From Anoplolepis gracilipes (taxonomy: Eukaryota; Arthropoda; Insecta; Hymenoptera; Formicidae): DNA of 64,000 bases. The stretch covers positions 21,615,001 to 21,679,000 of the forward strand of contig NC_132971.1 of NCBI RefSeq assembly GCF_047496725.1, written 5' to 3'. Positions 41,652 through 61,926 of the stretch are shown here, piece after piece (within the stretch, counting starts at the first letter, position 1; each line of letters opens with the position of its first letter). A program made the translations under genes and the position numbers. The notes beneath the pieces were generated by a model. The model saw only the letters and a program-made list of their open reading frames with translations, did no database searches and was not told the origin of the DNA.

Positions 41652-43248
41652 GTCAGTACTCCGTTCCTCGTGTTCGTTTTTGTCCTCCCTTCCCCGCACC
41701 GCCCCCCTCCCCCCCCCCATCGGGAGAGGTGACCCGGACCGCGCCTGGGGCTGGGAAACATCGAGACCCGCGAGCGTGTCGCGCGACGTTCCGTGCGTTT
41801 TTTGGCATCCGCGATGACACGGATTCCTTGTCGCGGTTGTAACCCGGAGAGGGGTTTCCCCTCGATATCCTCGACAACCACCTGGTTGTACTTTGTCGGG
41901 TCGATCGGTATATATGTATATTTCACGACTCGCGGCGACGGCGACGCCATGCGTCGCTCGCCGTCCACGCAGGAACGTCGCGTTGTCCGGAGTAACCACG
42001 CCCTCCCTGCCTCGATAAATCCGTCCGTAAATGCGAATCACGATTTCCCGCGTTAAACCTCGCGATATATTTCATACGAGTAATGGCAATCAAGATGCTC
42101 CGAATTAGTATACGAATATGTCATGAGATGTATCTCGAATCTCGTTCAGTCAGTTGGAATATTGTTGGAATTTAATTGATCTTATATAAAAAATTTGATT
42201 TTGACAATTTTTCGTCTCGAGTGTCTTGAAAAATCATGTTTTAATAAATTTTAGAGAGAGAAAGTAAAATAGATATATTGTGAGATATAAATAAATACAA
42301 TACATTAAAATAGTAATTTTTCAATCATTTTAACAAGAACAAAATTCTTATTCATATTCGTCGATATATAAAGCGGATCCACTCGAGATGAATCAAAATT
42401 TTCAAGATTGTATTAACTTTGAATAATATTCGAAATGTTTCGAAATAGAGAAATGATATTTTGTCGATTGAAAATTTGCAAGAAATAGGAATAATTGAAT
42501 ACCCATCGCAATCTTATATTTATTTTTTTCAATTAAAATATAAAATAAAGTTTTCTTTTTAAATATACGGTAGAGTTTAATACTAACCATCGATTCGTCG
42601 CGATAAAAGATTAATCGAAATAAAAATTTCTACGATTAATTTCTGGTGATTAATGTGTCAGATATTGCGATGAATTTTGGGTCACCGACATGTGTATCAA
42701 TTGCCTCTCTTACAATTAGTTCTCCCTCCTCTCTTCTTCTATATGTACGTAGGTGTAGGGTTACAAATTACACAATATTCACGATATATGAAATGACAGA
42801 GGAATGTGAATGAAAAATATGTGTATCTTTCGGATAGTTGAACTTTTTATTCATTTTAAACGACATATAACTTGGAAAATGTAAATATAACGGTACAGGT
42901 GTCACTGAACGGTGATGACTCACGACAGTTACAGCCATTATTGAAGAGAGAAATCATGGTATGATTATGGCGGGCTTATGAGCCGTTCACACAGCATGCG
43001 AGCGTTTAAAAATACCGGTATTTTCGCAGAGATAAAAATGGAATGAGCTTTGGAAATTTCTGAGGGCCATGTTTACGCAATATTCAACTTTTCAAGATGC
43101 CAGGAAATTGAGAAATAATCTACACAAATAATACAAAATAATAAAAAAGGGAATTTTTGAAATATTTTACACACACACATATATATAAATAAATATATAT
43201 ATATATATATATATATTTATTTATATAATTATATATTTATATAAATAA

Positions 43249-43292
<44 letters not shown>

Positions 43293-44937
43293 CAGCTATA
43301 GAAATCTTTATAGTTGAAATTTTCAAGCTATTTCTGACTTGTGTATTAAATCGCATATACATTATCGGTCATTGGAAAGAATACGCGCTTCTTCAAATAG
43401 ATTGACCGCTCGATTGGCGCGATGAACATTCAAAAGGCCATATAAAAGGCCAAGAATATTTTCTCGGGCATATTTATGCGAGCGACGGAAATATTCTTCC
43501 CCTCCCCTTCTCTCTCTCTCTCTCTCTCTCTCTTTCTTCTCGGCATCGATATCTGCTCGTTAAGCGAACATTATTATCGGGAACGCGATCGTACTACAAT
43601 CCAAAACGATGTTTGTTGGAGCTTTTAGGTGATTTTACTCCGAGACATGAAATTTTAATCGCTGCGACACGTCATCGTCACGACACTAAGCTATATACGG
43701 TTTTATAGAGCGCGTAATTATTTCTGTAAAATGACGGTGTCGATAAAGCTGCTCAACCGTCAAAGATAGACGGAGGAGAAAGCGAGCGTGTGTGATGGTT
43801 CTCTCTTTCGAGGGGCCGGGGCGGGGGGGCGGAGGGGGGAATTGCACGTGACACTGACTATGCGGCCGCAACGCGTGTGTCACTTTGAGAGTACGTAATT
43901 AGTATGCGAGTCTTCCGAGAAATTTTTCCTCACACCGATCGAGTAGTCTGGAATATTCCAGTGTACACGTATTGCGCAATCGAAGGGTTCGGTGTCTTAA
44001 TGAATTCAATTCGCTTTTTCTTCAATGAAATATATGCATAATAGAGATATTTAGTCTTTTCTTTATTTTAAGCATACCTTCACGACGACTAGAATGATAT
44101 TTTGAAAACTTGAAAATTGACACCGCTTTAATGTACTTACTTAAAAAATACCAATTATTTGCCGTTTAGTTGTATTTTAAAAATGATTTATTTATTTTTT
44201 TTACACCTACATTTAAATAATCAGTCATACAAGATTGTAAAAAAATTAATTAATACCTTTAGTCAGCATGGAGTGCAAATATTTATATACACGCGCTATT
44301 CTTTTTATATAAATTAATGAATTATATATTTTTTGATCCCATTCAAATGTCGCTTAATCTTATATGTATTGTTGCACATTTTATTTTGACAAAAATATCG
44401 AATACTTGAACGTACATGTTGCCGAACGTATCGCTGTACTAATGTAATTACAAAATTTGCGTGGGTTGCATATCTTGTGTCAAGCAACTTGGCATAACTG
44501 CATGCGAGATGCAGTTTTGCGTAACTGTGTCCGTGCGCGAGATATATTACATATATTATCGCGGTTACACATTCCTCGAATATTCCATCTTTACCGGAAA
44601 TCGTAACTTCTCTCTCGAAGCGTGAAGCGATATGATAGGGACAATGTTATTTGAGATATTTCGTCACACATTGTGTATGCAACCCGCGCATATCTCCGCT
44701 TTGTAACACGAATGCGCGTTGTACATAATTTCGAATCGATGTATTTCCGTTCACTGCGTGTAACTTTTTCATTTATTATTTCCATTTTTTTTTTCTTTTC
44801 ACCACTATCCCCATCATTTTTCCGTATATCTACGCTAGAACGTAATCGGATGTAAATCTCAATTTATATCCGACTTTAACGTTTCAAACACACTTTGAAA
44901 CACGAGGAAGCACGCTGCAATTTTTGTTACATATATA
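41652..44937. other. Putative long intron, part 1
   Basis: No exon recognised. After a CG-rich start (to about 42060) the sequence is AT-rich. It holds an AT microsatellite at 43185-43292, a (CT)n tract near 43508-43532 and a G-rich island at 43811-43839. Confidence 0.45.
43185..43292. repeat. AT-rich microsatellite cluster
   Basis: Mixed (TA)n, AAATA and TTTA units. Nearly self-complementary over 43190-43290. Confidence 0.9.
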
Positions 44938-45430
44938 GGGTAAGCTAGGGTATGATGGCCATAGGCTGTAATTTTTTCAATAATCGCTACATAGCGCGCT
45001 TTTTTAGTCATTATCAAAAATGATCGATATTTACAGTAGTTATGTGAATCTTATATCATATTTTTACTTTTGACTACCTGCAAAGTTTTTCATTCGTCCA
45101 CTAAAAACTGTTTTAACGTCGAATAAATGACAGTTAAGCTGTCGTAATCGACGTTAGACATATTATAAAGATATGTAAATTGTTACATGATCTGTGATTT
45201 TTATTTTTGTTTTCACTTTTTTTATAAATATTATGGCCATCTTTCCTTAAAAGTTGGGTAAGATGTACTATTTTAATAATATAAATTTTCTATTAAATAT
45301 TTTCCTTTTAATTTCGATAATATTACGTAATTGAAGATAATATATGTCAAACGCTATTAAAAAATAACAAAGATAAAAGTATGTTTTTTGCATTTTAAAA
45401 AAACTATGGCCATCTTACCCGAGTTTACTC
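44938..45430. mobile_element. AGGGTAA-type MITE, copy 1
   Basis: The left end is AGGGTAAGCTAGGGTATGAT and the inverted right end AGAGTAAACTCGGGTAAGAT, both leading to GGCCATAG. TA lies outside the ends. It is highly similar to 59833-60344 along its whole length. No coding frame. Confidence 0.88.
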
Positions 45431-48400
45431 TATATGGATGCCCTAGAAATCGCGAGCAAACTTCCAATTATCGATTCTTTGGCAAACTTTGAGCCAATTT
45501 TTTTGCGATAGTTTACTCGCAATCTTCGCACACATATAAGTACTTAGTTTTCAACTTTAAGAGTATCTTGAAGTCTTAAAGTAAGATATACTCTTGAAAT
45601 TAATTCAAGCATAAAATTTCGTTACTGAACTCTGATATCGTACCTAAAAGCTTATAGATCAGAATCTTTCAACTTTCCGTCGATTATCGTTTGAGAAACG
45701 TTTGATATTCAGACCTAACGAGATAATTATATTGTTCTGTCTCGGTTTCTAAAAATAATAATAATAATAATAATAATAATGATGGTTGAAAGAAAGAGTG
45801 GAAAGGACTTGTGCATAAATTGTGTGTATTTATCACACATGTAGAGGGTCTGTTATCAGTACGATACAGTTTTGGAGCGGATGTGATTAAAACTCGACGT
45901 GCGACGAGGAAAAAAAAAAAAAAATCATAATTCTTCGATAAACCCGAAACATAATAATCGTATATCTCGTGAATTTCCGGTGCGGATTTGTGTCAAGGTC
46001 ACGACCAGTCGTGCGAGAGCGTAGAGAGGGAGAAATCCACGGGAGTATATGCAATCCATGGCGGCCATATCATAAACTCGTTTCCCCTTCCAATTCGCGT
46101 GCTTGATGACGGGACTCGCCGTAGGTACATATTATTGAACGCATATAGTGGATTTTAACCGAACGATTTATGGGACAAACATTGCAACGTCGACAGCTTT
46201 AAGTAACTTGATATACGCTATTGTGCAGGAATTTGATATGGTGATTTTTATGTTCTTGTAAACATATTTCAGAGACAAATAATGATGGCGATTAGAATTG
46301 TTCACGCGCAAGTAGGTTGAGATAAAAAGAGTTAATTTTTTTAATCAAACCTAACGCGTTACGTTGGATTTTATCGTAAAATAAAGTACAAGCAGTTTTT
46401 CTTTTTCTCTTCTGGTCTCATAATTACGATGTTAATAGCCTTTAATAGATTTTATAATATTTAACATTTAAAAGTTGCACAGCGGGACGGCATTTGAATA
46501 TAATTTTCAGCAAAAAGCAATAATAAAATTCACTTTGCAACATGTCGCAATTAAAAATATTAACTCACTTTTAACATTCATAAATACAATTTTATTAAAT
46601 CGCAACGTGACGTGATTTAATTTTCGCTCTATCGTGTTCTTTTGCATTAGAAACTTAAAAAAAAAAAAAAAAAAGTACCATTGAAATAACATTCAACATC
46701 TCCGAACTTTCTGCATTTCTTTGCATGTCCGTATTGCATATGCTAATTTTCCCAAAGGCTGCACACACAGCTGAAAATCATTGGACGCACCCTTCGACGA
46801 TCGATCGCCAACTAGTCGTCACCAGGTCGAGTCGTTTTGTCTGTCTGCAGCAAGATGGCGGCACGTGGCGCGTAAACTGCATCAGGGGTTTTGTGTGTGC
46901 GATTTATAGGTCTAGATGTGTGCGAGACGATTTAGTAGCAATTCACGTGCGCCTCCCTTCGAACCACCAAAAAAATAATAAAATGAAAATGTAATAGAGA
47001 AACTGTTGTAACAATTTTTGAGAGAATAGAATTTATTTATTTCAGTTGCATACGTATAAAGTAATTATATACGAAAAGAAATTATTGAGCAATAATAAAA
47101 TGTAGTTAATGAAAAAAAAAAATGGATGAAAGGTTTTATGCTTATCAGAAGATAACACTGTGATATTTTTGTTATTCAGAGATAAAATATAAAGGGCACA
47201 AATAAATAATATTTATGTCTTTTTTATCTTTTTTTCGTATATAAATATATACACATCGATTATTTTGTGTGCATTGGATTCTCTTATATTGATTCTTCAA
47301 ATATATTTTATCCTATATAATATAACCTAATTTAAATTAATTGATTGATTAATATATTTTATCTTATTAATTATCGAGTTGTATGTATAATGTATCATAT
47401 TCTAATTAAGTAATTATGTTTTTGTGAAAGATGGATTTTTCTTACATTACACTTATAATCATTAATATAATGCAACTCGAACACAAACAATTAATTAGAC
47501 CGTGATTTTGCGGAATGATCACACCACTCTTCCTTTTTTCTGTCAGATTTTTTTTCTCCGTGCATCGATCTTGTCTCACCTTCGATGCTAATTCGAACGC
47601 TACAGTTCGCGTTGATTATCGTTGAATTAGCCATTATGTCGTTATTTTAACGAGTATGTCAATGTGTGTCAGGGGAGCGCGCACACTCTTCTCAAGAGTA
47701 TTCCTCTCATACGCGCTGCTCGTCTTCCTCGAGTGGCTTTGGCGCAGAGATCCACGTGTGAGCTAGCTTTCCTCTAACGTCAAAAGAAATTAAATCTATA
47801 TTATACATCATTTAATTGCTTATCGTTTGTTTAGGAATGCCATTTCCAAATTTTTATTTATATCTTTCTAGCAAAATTATTGAGAGAAGAATTTCAAGTT
47901 AACTTTATATATGGATGTGTAATACAAACGAAAATCTATTTGAAAATTTATTAAAAGTTGATTTTGTAAAAAGGGAAAAAAGGAACTACTGTAAAGTATA
48001 CTTTTTGGGATATTAAACATAATAAAAATTTAATATATAATAATCATTTTTTTGATCTTTAAAAGATAAACAAAATTATTAAAAATTTAAATCAACATTT
48101 GATATTTCTCTACTTTTTTTTCTAATAAAATTTTATTCAATAAAATAAAGTTAGGTTTAATATTCTACAAATATCTCAGAATAGACTGAGCTGTTAAATG
48201 TGTAAAAGCGAAAAGAGAGAATGTACTATTTCTGTCGTTAAATCATTTCTAATAATAATTAATGCATATACAGGCATAAAATAAAAGGATTAAAAGTACG
48301 AGCTAGATTATTATCAATTTGCATAAAATGATAATGTATATAAAATGATTAATATTATATATTCTTTGTGAGTTATTATTTCACGCACATATAATCTTTC

Positions 48401-49264
48401 ACTATTAATAATATACTACGCGAATCTGTTTGAATACGCTATGTACATATATAGAGACAGATAAAACTCTCAATGATAATAACATCGATTACCAGTAATT
48501 GCTCAAAAGAATTAAAAATTGTTTGAAAGTCGGTGACGACTTCTCGCCGGTTGATATTAATTAAGAATGTATTTTTTTTTACGTGAGAAGTATCGCAAAG
48601 CGACCTTCTAGTCGTTTACCTTCGTGACCGTTATAATTGTTAATCACACGAACAATTTTCAAGTAGCTTTTAATTAAAGATAAAGTTATTAACACGCGTG
48701 TGTAATCGCGTGTCGGTGTTACATAATATTATCAATGAATAACCCGTTACATCTCGCTCTTCGATCGACGATAGCAACGGCACGAAAATGTCGCTCATGT
48801 TATAATGGAATATCCCAGACGATGGTTATTATCACGAGGCAAGAATAATATTCGCGAAAACCAAAGAAATGGAGAAAGCATTAATCATCGCGCTTAATCA
48901 TTTTAATCCCTACTAAGCTCTAGGGTATTATAATAAGCGGTTTTCGATTATTTTTATTATTCATAAAAATTTTTCTTAATCGGAACGAATTCAGGATTTT
49001 GTGTCGCAATATAATAGGTATTCAAATTATATATATTTCATATTTTTCTGTAATCTTTGGTCAATTATAACTTGTGAAGTTCGATGCATTTTTAAATTTA
49101 CAACAGAGAGGATTAAAAATAGAAAATACGTTATTATAAATATACACATATATTTTTTTTTTGTTTTATTATATATTATATACTTTTTCATTATATATAC
49201 ATTTATTTATAATATCAATTTTCTATCATTTTTTTATACAGTATATTATTAATAATATATTAAT
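45431..49264. other. Putative long intron, part 2
   Basis: No exon recognised. It contains an (AAT)n tract near 45752-45780, a poly(A) run at 46658-46674 and an AAGATGGCGGC site at 46852-46862. The open frame at 46725-46994 has no known similarity. Confidence 0.45.
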
Positions 49265-49779
49265 ACAGGGTGTATACTTCCTAGAAAATCTGGAATTCTC
49301 AGGAAAATTTTTTGTATCTGGAGAACTCAGGGAATTCTCATGGAATTTTATTGGAACTCTGGGAATTTTTAAAAAAATTATTTCTTTAACAATTTTCCTC
49401 TTACTGTAAATTATAAATGCATATTTATCTTTCTTTATATATTTAATGTTTTAACAAAATATTAAATATATAGTATTATTTTTAATTTAAAAAAAAATGA
49501 AAATGTTATAAAAGTTAAACATTTTTATCTAAACTAAAGTTATTTCAGTTTTTTTTAAATATATTTATTAATGTAGTATTTAAAACTTAGGTGTCTTTGT
49601 GTTTTCCTTTCGTATGGATGAAAACATTAGGAAACGCGTATTACAATAAAAAAATTTATTTCAGAAAATTACACCAAAAAAATCTATAAAATATTTACTT
49701 AGAATTTTGAACAAAACTACCTGGAAAATCAGGGAATTTTCAAGGAATTTTTTTTACAAGATTTGAGTAGACACTCTGT
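49265..49779. mobile_element. MITE-like element with ACAGGGTGTATACTT ends
   Basis: The left end is ACAGGGTGTATACTT and the inverted right end ACAGAGTGTCTACTC. Both are followed by AT-rich sequence with GGAATT motifs repeated inverted. Its right third matches the repeats at 29756-30033 and 33793-34057. Confidence 0.72.
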
Positions 49780-55561
<5,782 letters not shown>

Positions 55562-55565
55562 TTAA

Positions 55566-56395
55566 GGGGTTATACCTAGTCATAACGGAGAAAAAAATGC
55601 TGTTCTTAATGAATTTTTTTTTTTATTTCATAATACAATATTTGGACTTAATTTCAAAATATTTCGAATTATGGCCGCTCTCTCTTTTTTTTTTTTTTTT
55701 TTTTTTTTTTGTGCTTTGCGGTGACCACTGTAGTTTGGAATTGGCTCATCTAAAGTGAAATTTTTTTGCGGTTATTAATTGAAAAATATACATTCTATAG
55801 ACTGCACGAAGGGTTTTATGAAAAATTATTTTTTTTCAAAATTGCTGTCTGAAGAAAAAGTTCGGTTTTCATCTTAAAAAAGGATTGTTTGATAAAAAAG
55901 GAAAAAAACAATATAAAAAAAATCCTTCGTCCAGTCTCTGCATAAGTATATAAGAAATAAGTTCACAAAATTTAAAGAGAATCGATTCAGTAGTTTTAGC
56001 GTAATCGTGGTCACCGATTTGAAAAATGCACTTTTGAGAAAAACGCGTTTAAAGTTTGATGTTATAATTACAGTAAGATACTTATTATTTTTTAAAACTT
56101 ATATAGAATCATCTATGCCAGCACCATAAAGTAATCCCTCTTCAATAGTTATAGCCTCTAAAACAGCGACTTGCTCTTATCTGCGTCGCATTCTTTCCTT
56201 CTATCTCTGTTTGATGTATAATGAGTAAAAAAGATAGAATGATGCTTTCAGCGCGTCAGCATCCAAAAGGAACGCAGCCTTCGTCAATTTTCCCCAGATC
56301 AACATAAAATTTTAAACATATATTTTCGAAATATTGTACTTTATGAAAATGAAAAAAAATGCAATTTTTCGAATTTTATGACTAGGTGTAACCCC
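55566..56395. mobile_element. 830-bp TTAA-flanked non-autonomous DNA element
   Basis: GGGGTTATACCTAGTCATAA on the left is repeated inverted as GGGGTTACACCTAGTCATAA on the right (one mismatch in 20). Both ends abut TTAA (55562-55565 and 56396-56399), the target of piggyBac-like transposases. No transposase frame is present. Confidence 0.82.
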
Positions 56396-56399
56396 TTAA

Positions 56400-59300
56400 A
56401 CTGTTTATTTAAAATTGATTTTCTTTTTAATTAATTTTCTGGATAAGATATGAAAGAAAGTAATGTAGCATCTCAGCGGTGAAGAATAATACTATTAAAA
56501 AATCATAAACCTGTTCCTTTTGATTTCAAATAAATTTCATCTTCTAACTTTGAAAATAAAAAAATGCATTTTTGTATTTTTCAAAAAAGATAAAGTATTT
56601 AATAACATTCTGCAATAATTTCTAACAATTGAAAAAAAAAGTTAATTTCCAAATTTAATTTTCCTGATTTCAACTTTTTTTCGCGAAAGCAAAATTATAT
56701 TCGCCAGCTGTATTCAGGTTTTTCAATCGCTTAAAGGATCTATTATTATTATTTTTTTTTTTTTTTCAAGAATTGTGAATAACATTAGTTACATTCTTTT
56801 ATAATTGCAAATTCTTTAAGAATGGCAGCAAGGATATATGAGGCTGCAATTAGTATCTATATTTATTGTACACAAACGATGATTTATTTCCAAGAAACTT
56901 GTCAAAGAGAGAAAGAGATAACTCGATATAATTTAATATTCAAGCCCGATACATATATTATTTAGGATAAAAATTCAGGTTTTACGCCCAAAGAATTTTC
57001 CATCTTTTCTTATTGTGAGAAATTTAAGGAAGGTGACACGACTCGATCGTATCACGTTCGCAATGTGATTCATATCGCGAACGGTCGCGAACGCGCTTCG
57101 TGCAAATGAGTCACCGGCCGGAACAGCGCGACGTTTTCGCGCTTTTTTTTTTTCGCTTTTTCCTCTTCTCGCGCGAGAGGCTCGCGAGAAGTCGGAGCCG
57201 AGAACGAAGCGGAGCAACGGAGGTAGATTGAGCGTAATGTGTCTCTTCCTCCGACGCAGATACAGTCACGGTCAACCGCCGCGGACAACCGGCGCGTAAG
57301 TGCGCGCGTGCGTTTACGCATGCACGCACACACGTGTGCAAGTACGTGTGTACCGATGCGCAACGCGCGCGTTCTTTTAACGAGGCTTACAGACGACGGA
57401 CGTAAGACTTAATCTACGCCAAGTGTAACGAGATCACTGCCACGATATCTTCCGCGTCCCAATCTCGGCCAAATCGGCCATTCAGCAGATGAACAAAAGA
57501 GCGGAAATGAAACGGGAAATAAATCGGGAAATAAGAATTTAAACGTGCCATTTGTCTCGTTCTTTAACGCGTGTCGTGACGGATAAAATCTGACAGATGT
57601 GTACTCGTTAATTTTCTTGGGAATCTCCCACACGTGCTGCGAATTATTATCTTTAAATATTCGAGCTAGACTAGTTTTTTTTTTTTTTTTTTTTTTTCTA
57701 TAAAAATATTGATGTGACATATATATAAGAGATAACATATTTGTTGAATTGTCAATACATGATATTAAATTTAAAAAGATTGTTGGTAGTTTAGTTAATA
57801 AAAGTTTTTTCATACACATTCGGATAAATATCGTCCCCTTTGTAATATTTCTTTTTGCACGCGACAAGACTTCATTTTTCCGATACCTATTGTCCGAGGA
57901 GTCGCTGTTGTAGGGATATATCGGGAAGGCGATTAGGGTCATTGATTTTGTCAAATCTACGGGATCTGGTTACCGGAAGCTGCTCCAAATAAAAGCCTTG
58001 ACCAAATGTCGAGTGCAAGAAATCGTGAGATATCTCGTCTCGGATATTATGTCGAGGAAAAATGGTTAAGAATAGTATCGAATATAAAATTTGTAAAATT
58101 TTTCGCAAACTTCCGCATTTATAGATTATTGATATTTATTTTACATTGTATTTGATAAAGTTATTTATCTACATTCTTTTTCTTTTTTTTTTCATTATTA
58201 TTAGTCGTAGATAACCATCTCTTGCAAAGAAATTGAAAAGATTTAATCCAGTTTCCGTTAAATAATCGGGAAAAGAGTATACAGCGAGATGTAATAGCTT
58301 CATGTCTATACCTTGCTATGAAAAATTACATCGTCGGAAATTGAGAATGGACGTGAGCAGATTGAAAACGGTTTCCAATCAATTTTCAGTTTCGCATGTA
58401 TTTCAATTCGTCGAGTAGTAATCCCGCGTAACGAAGCAGACGATTGCAGTAGAAAAAGACACGCGATGGTCAGACGGTTCTGGATTCTTCAGACTTCGTT
58501 ATTTCACATTTCACGCAAGTTTAAATGTCTCATGAATTTAGTAAATTTCTTTTTGTAATATACATATATTTATATATTTACATATTTATATATTCATTTT
58601 TATATAGTACCTAATTATAATATATATGACATTAAAAAGTGTCAGTTTTTTTTTCCCTTGACTAATATTAAACTTGCTAATTTACTATTGACACATACAC
58701 TTTTTGTATTAATTATTAATTGCAACTTATTTGAAAATTTTGAATGTTTCGAAACCTTTCATTTTTATAAACGCGGCAATAAAAATATTCATAAGTCTAT
58801 ATCTAATCGAAATGCCCATTACAGAAGATTGGATTGATATATTAATAATATTGGAAATTGCTTCATTACTACAGCTAAAGAGATTTTTAAATCGCAATGT
58901 GTGTGATACTTTAAATATGTAGATTATATCATGCCTGAACATGATCAAACTGTTTATGAAATTTTGACCGATAATAAATAATAATAAATTATGATAATCT
59001 AAATTATAATAATGTCTGTGTGAAAAATTGATGCGTTTCATGTCGAAAATTTGTATAAATTTCGGTTCAGAAATGTCTTTTTATAAAAAAGTTTAGTTTT
59101 TATGAATGAGTTCTTTTATAGTTCTTTCATATGAGACAGTTCGGCATGAAATAGCAGACATTAACTGTCAGGCGTGCGAATTGAATCTCGCGAGACCGCT
59201 AGTCGCCGTTTTACCGGTTCGAACCGGATCTGGCATGTATAGACGACGCCCTCGACTCAACTCGTGTGTTCGAACCAGAGTTAACCGGTGATAGCTGCGA

Positions 59301-59832
59301 TCTGTCAAACGGATCCGGCGACGGCCGGCTTCACGTGAGAGAGAACCAAGTCGAAAAATTTTTTCTTTACATATTAGATGTCAAATTAAGAGATTTCGCA
59401 ATAATAAAAAAATCAAGAGGAACACAGTTATACATCGAAAGAATGTTTACGTAGTGTAAGAAATTTTCATTTTTTCAAGCTGGATAATTTGTGATTGTTG
59501 TTAGGATAAAATAAGCTCCACGAAATTCCTAATATTATCTAGTTGCTAATATTATTAGTCGGTATAATTTATTAATATAGGATGATGGATAAATATTATT
59601 AATATACAATGGTTTCTCGAATCTCGTTGCAGTTATAAAACCGAGAGAAATTTAAAGTCGTGCCTTTACAACTACCGTTAATAATAAACTCCTCGAAATA
59701 GAATCTTCGACTCTCTGAATGATTTTATCGAATCCCCAACTCGTAGATCCTTGCTCCTATATTTCGATACGTCATCAAACGTAATGCGTAGTGTCATGGG
59801 TGAGGATGCGCGAAAATGCCGAGTAATATATA
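56400..59832. other. Putative long intron or intergenic DNA, part 4
   Basis: No exon recognised. A CG-rich block at 57010-57420 contains many CpG steps and CAC/GTG motifs and could be regulatory. Poly(T) runs occur at 56750 and 57676. Confidence 0.4.
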
Positions 59833-60344
59833 GGGTAAACTAGGATATGATGGCCATAGGCTGTAATTTTTTCAATAATCGATATTTACAGTAGTTTATG
59901 TGCATACATTATTATATAATAAACGATATTGTGAATCTTATATCATATTTTTACTTTTGACTATCTGCAAAGTTTTTCATTCGTCCACTAAAAACTGTTA
60001 CAACGTCGAATAAATTACACTTAAGCTGTCGTAATCGACGTTAGACATATTATAAAGATATGTAAATTGTTATATGACCTATAATTTTTATTTTCGTTTT
60101 CACTATTTTTTTTATAAATATTATAGCCATCTTTCCCTTGAAAGTTGAATAAGATGGCCAATGCTTATGTTGTACTACAATATTTTGATAATATAAAATT
60201 TTTATTAAATATTTTCCTTTTAATTTCGATAATATTACGTAATTGAAGCTTCACTGAGGATAATATGTCAAACGCTATTAAAAAAATAAAAGTATGTTTT
60301 TTGCATTTTCAAAAAACTATGGCCATTTTACCCGAGTTTACCCT
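59833..60344. mobile_element. AGGGTAA-type MITE, copy 2
   Basis: Same family and same orientation as 44938-45430. The ends are AGGGTAAACTAGGATATGAT and, inverted, AGGGTAAACTCGGGTAAAAT. Internal blocks such as AAAGTTTTTCATTCGTCCAC and GTCGTAATCGACGTTAGACA are identical in both copies. Confidence 0.88.
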
Positions 60345-61693
60345 ATATACTTCGTGAGCAAAAATTTCTTATAATAGACACTTTATAACTACCGTAAAAT
60401 TCGCAAAAAAATTCTACGCGAAAAAGGCTCGAGATAAATAAGTAAACAAAAATCAATCACCGATATGTATTCAATGTTACGAAAGTCGAACATATGGAAA
60501 GTCTAGTATTTTTCCGTGTTTCAAATAAATACGGTATACCCAGTTTCCGCATTCATTGTTTCGCAACTTTGACGTCTGTCGATATGGGAAAGTTGAAGAA
60601 TACAGGTATCTTTCGGTTGTAAGAGTACACTTCGAGATTCACCATTGATGGTTTGAACTTTTCGATGCACACAATTCTACGTGTTATTATATCCATTCGT
60701 TTCGCTCTTTGTTTTTACTCTCTTTCCCTCATCCTGAGAGAATCTAAACGTTTTCCATTCTATTTATATTTACAGAAAGTGCGGTATTTTAAACGAATGG
60801 AACTATGTTATACTTTAATTTCTCATTTGTTTCTTTTGTCCTTTTTGGTTTTCTTTCCTCCATGAGAATAATAATAGCGATGTAACTGGTGGAGGCACAG
60901 ATGACGTCACCGACCACGTTTGCTTGCATCGCGCTGACACGTTCTTATTTATTATCTGTCGACCTGTCTCTTTCGTCGACTAGTTCTTTCTATAGCTCGC
61001 CGTAATTTTCGAGATAAATTTGTCACATTTCGATATGTTTATTTATCGTGGTGTTTTGCAAAATACCTCTCGTATTATCACACGTTACGTTGCACTAAAT
61101 TTCATTTTACTGACAATGAAATAATATATTCAAAACAAAAAGAAAGAAAAAAATAAAGAGGAATAAAACATATTATTTTATTTGACTATATTCATCAAGA
61201 ATCATTCATTTCTCGGACGCTTTTAATGATTTTATTCCATGCGATTATTATACACTCGGCATATTTCCATATTTATTATTATATGGAAATTATAATTTAT
61301 AGCGCGACGAAACTTACAAGATTCATTTCTGCGTGACGTTGATGAATTATAATACTAATTTGCATGGCATTGTATGTTTATAACGAAAATCGCAAAGTTA
61401 AATATTGACGGTTAATTAAAATAATAATAACCGAGCACAAATATATTAATCGCGCGCGTTCGGTGAGCGAATCTCTTTAACAGAAATTTTTTTCGCGGTC
61501 ATAAGGCGAGATATGTATTGGGGTTATCGGTAACACGGTATATCCGGATAGAATGACTATGAATAACGCGGACGACAACAAAAGAGGGAAATTTAGAAAT
61601 CCGATTCATCCCCCTCGTCCCATTCAACCGATATTACAATATGACATCGTGGGCGGCGGATCTATTTCCGCGATCGTCGCGGACGGGATCACC

Positions 61694-61699
<6 letters not shown>

Positions 61700-61773
<74 letters not shown>

Positions 61774-61802
61774 CCCCCCTTTCTCTCTCTCTCTCTCTCT
61801 CT
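61700..61802. repeat. (CT)n microsatellite
   Basis: About 36 CT units, a short C-run, then about nine more CT units. Confidence 0.95.
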
Positions 61803-61895
61803 GCGTCGCGTCGCGTCGTGAATGATGACGTTTCGTAAATTATAACGTTTTCGCTTTTTATTTTCGCGATGCAGCGTGTTTCGGACACTTGATAG

Positions 61896-61926
<31 letters not shown>

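Noticed and set aside
46725..46994. 89-codon plus-strand frame containing AAGATGGCGGC
   Set aside because: Reads through an acceptor-like site and has no recognisable protein features.
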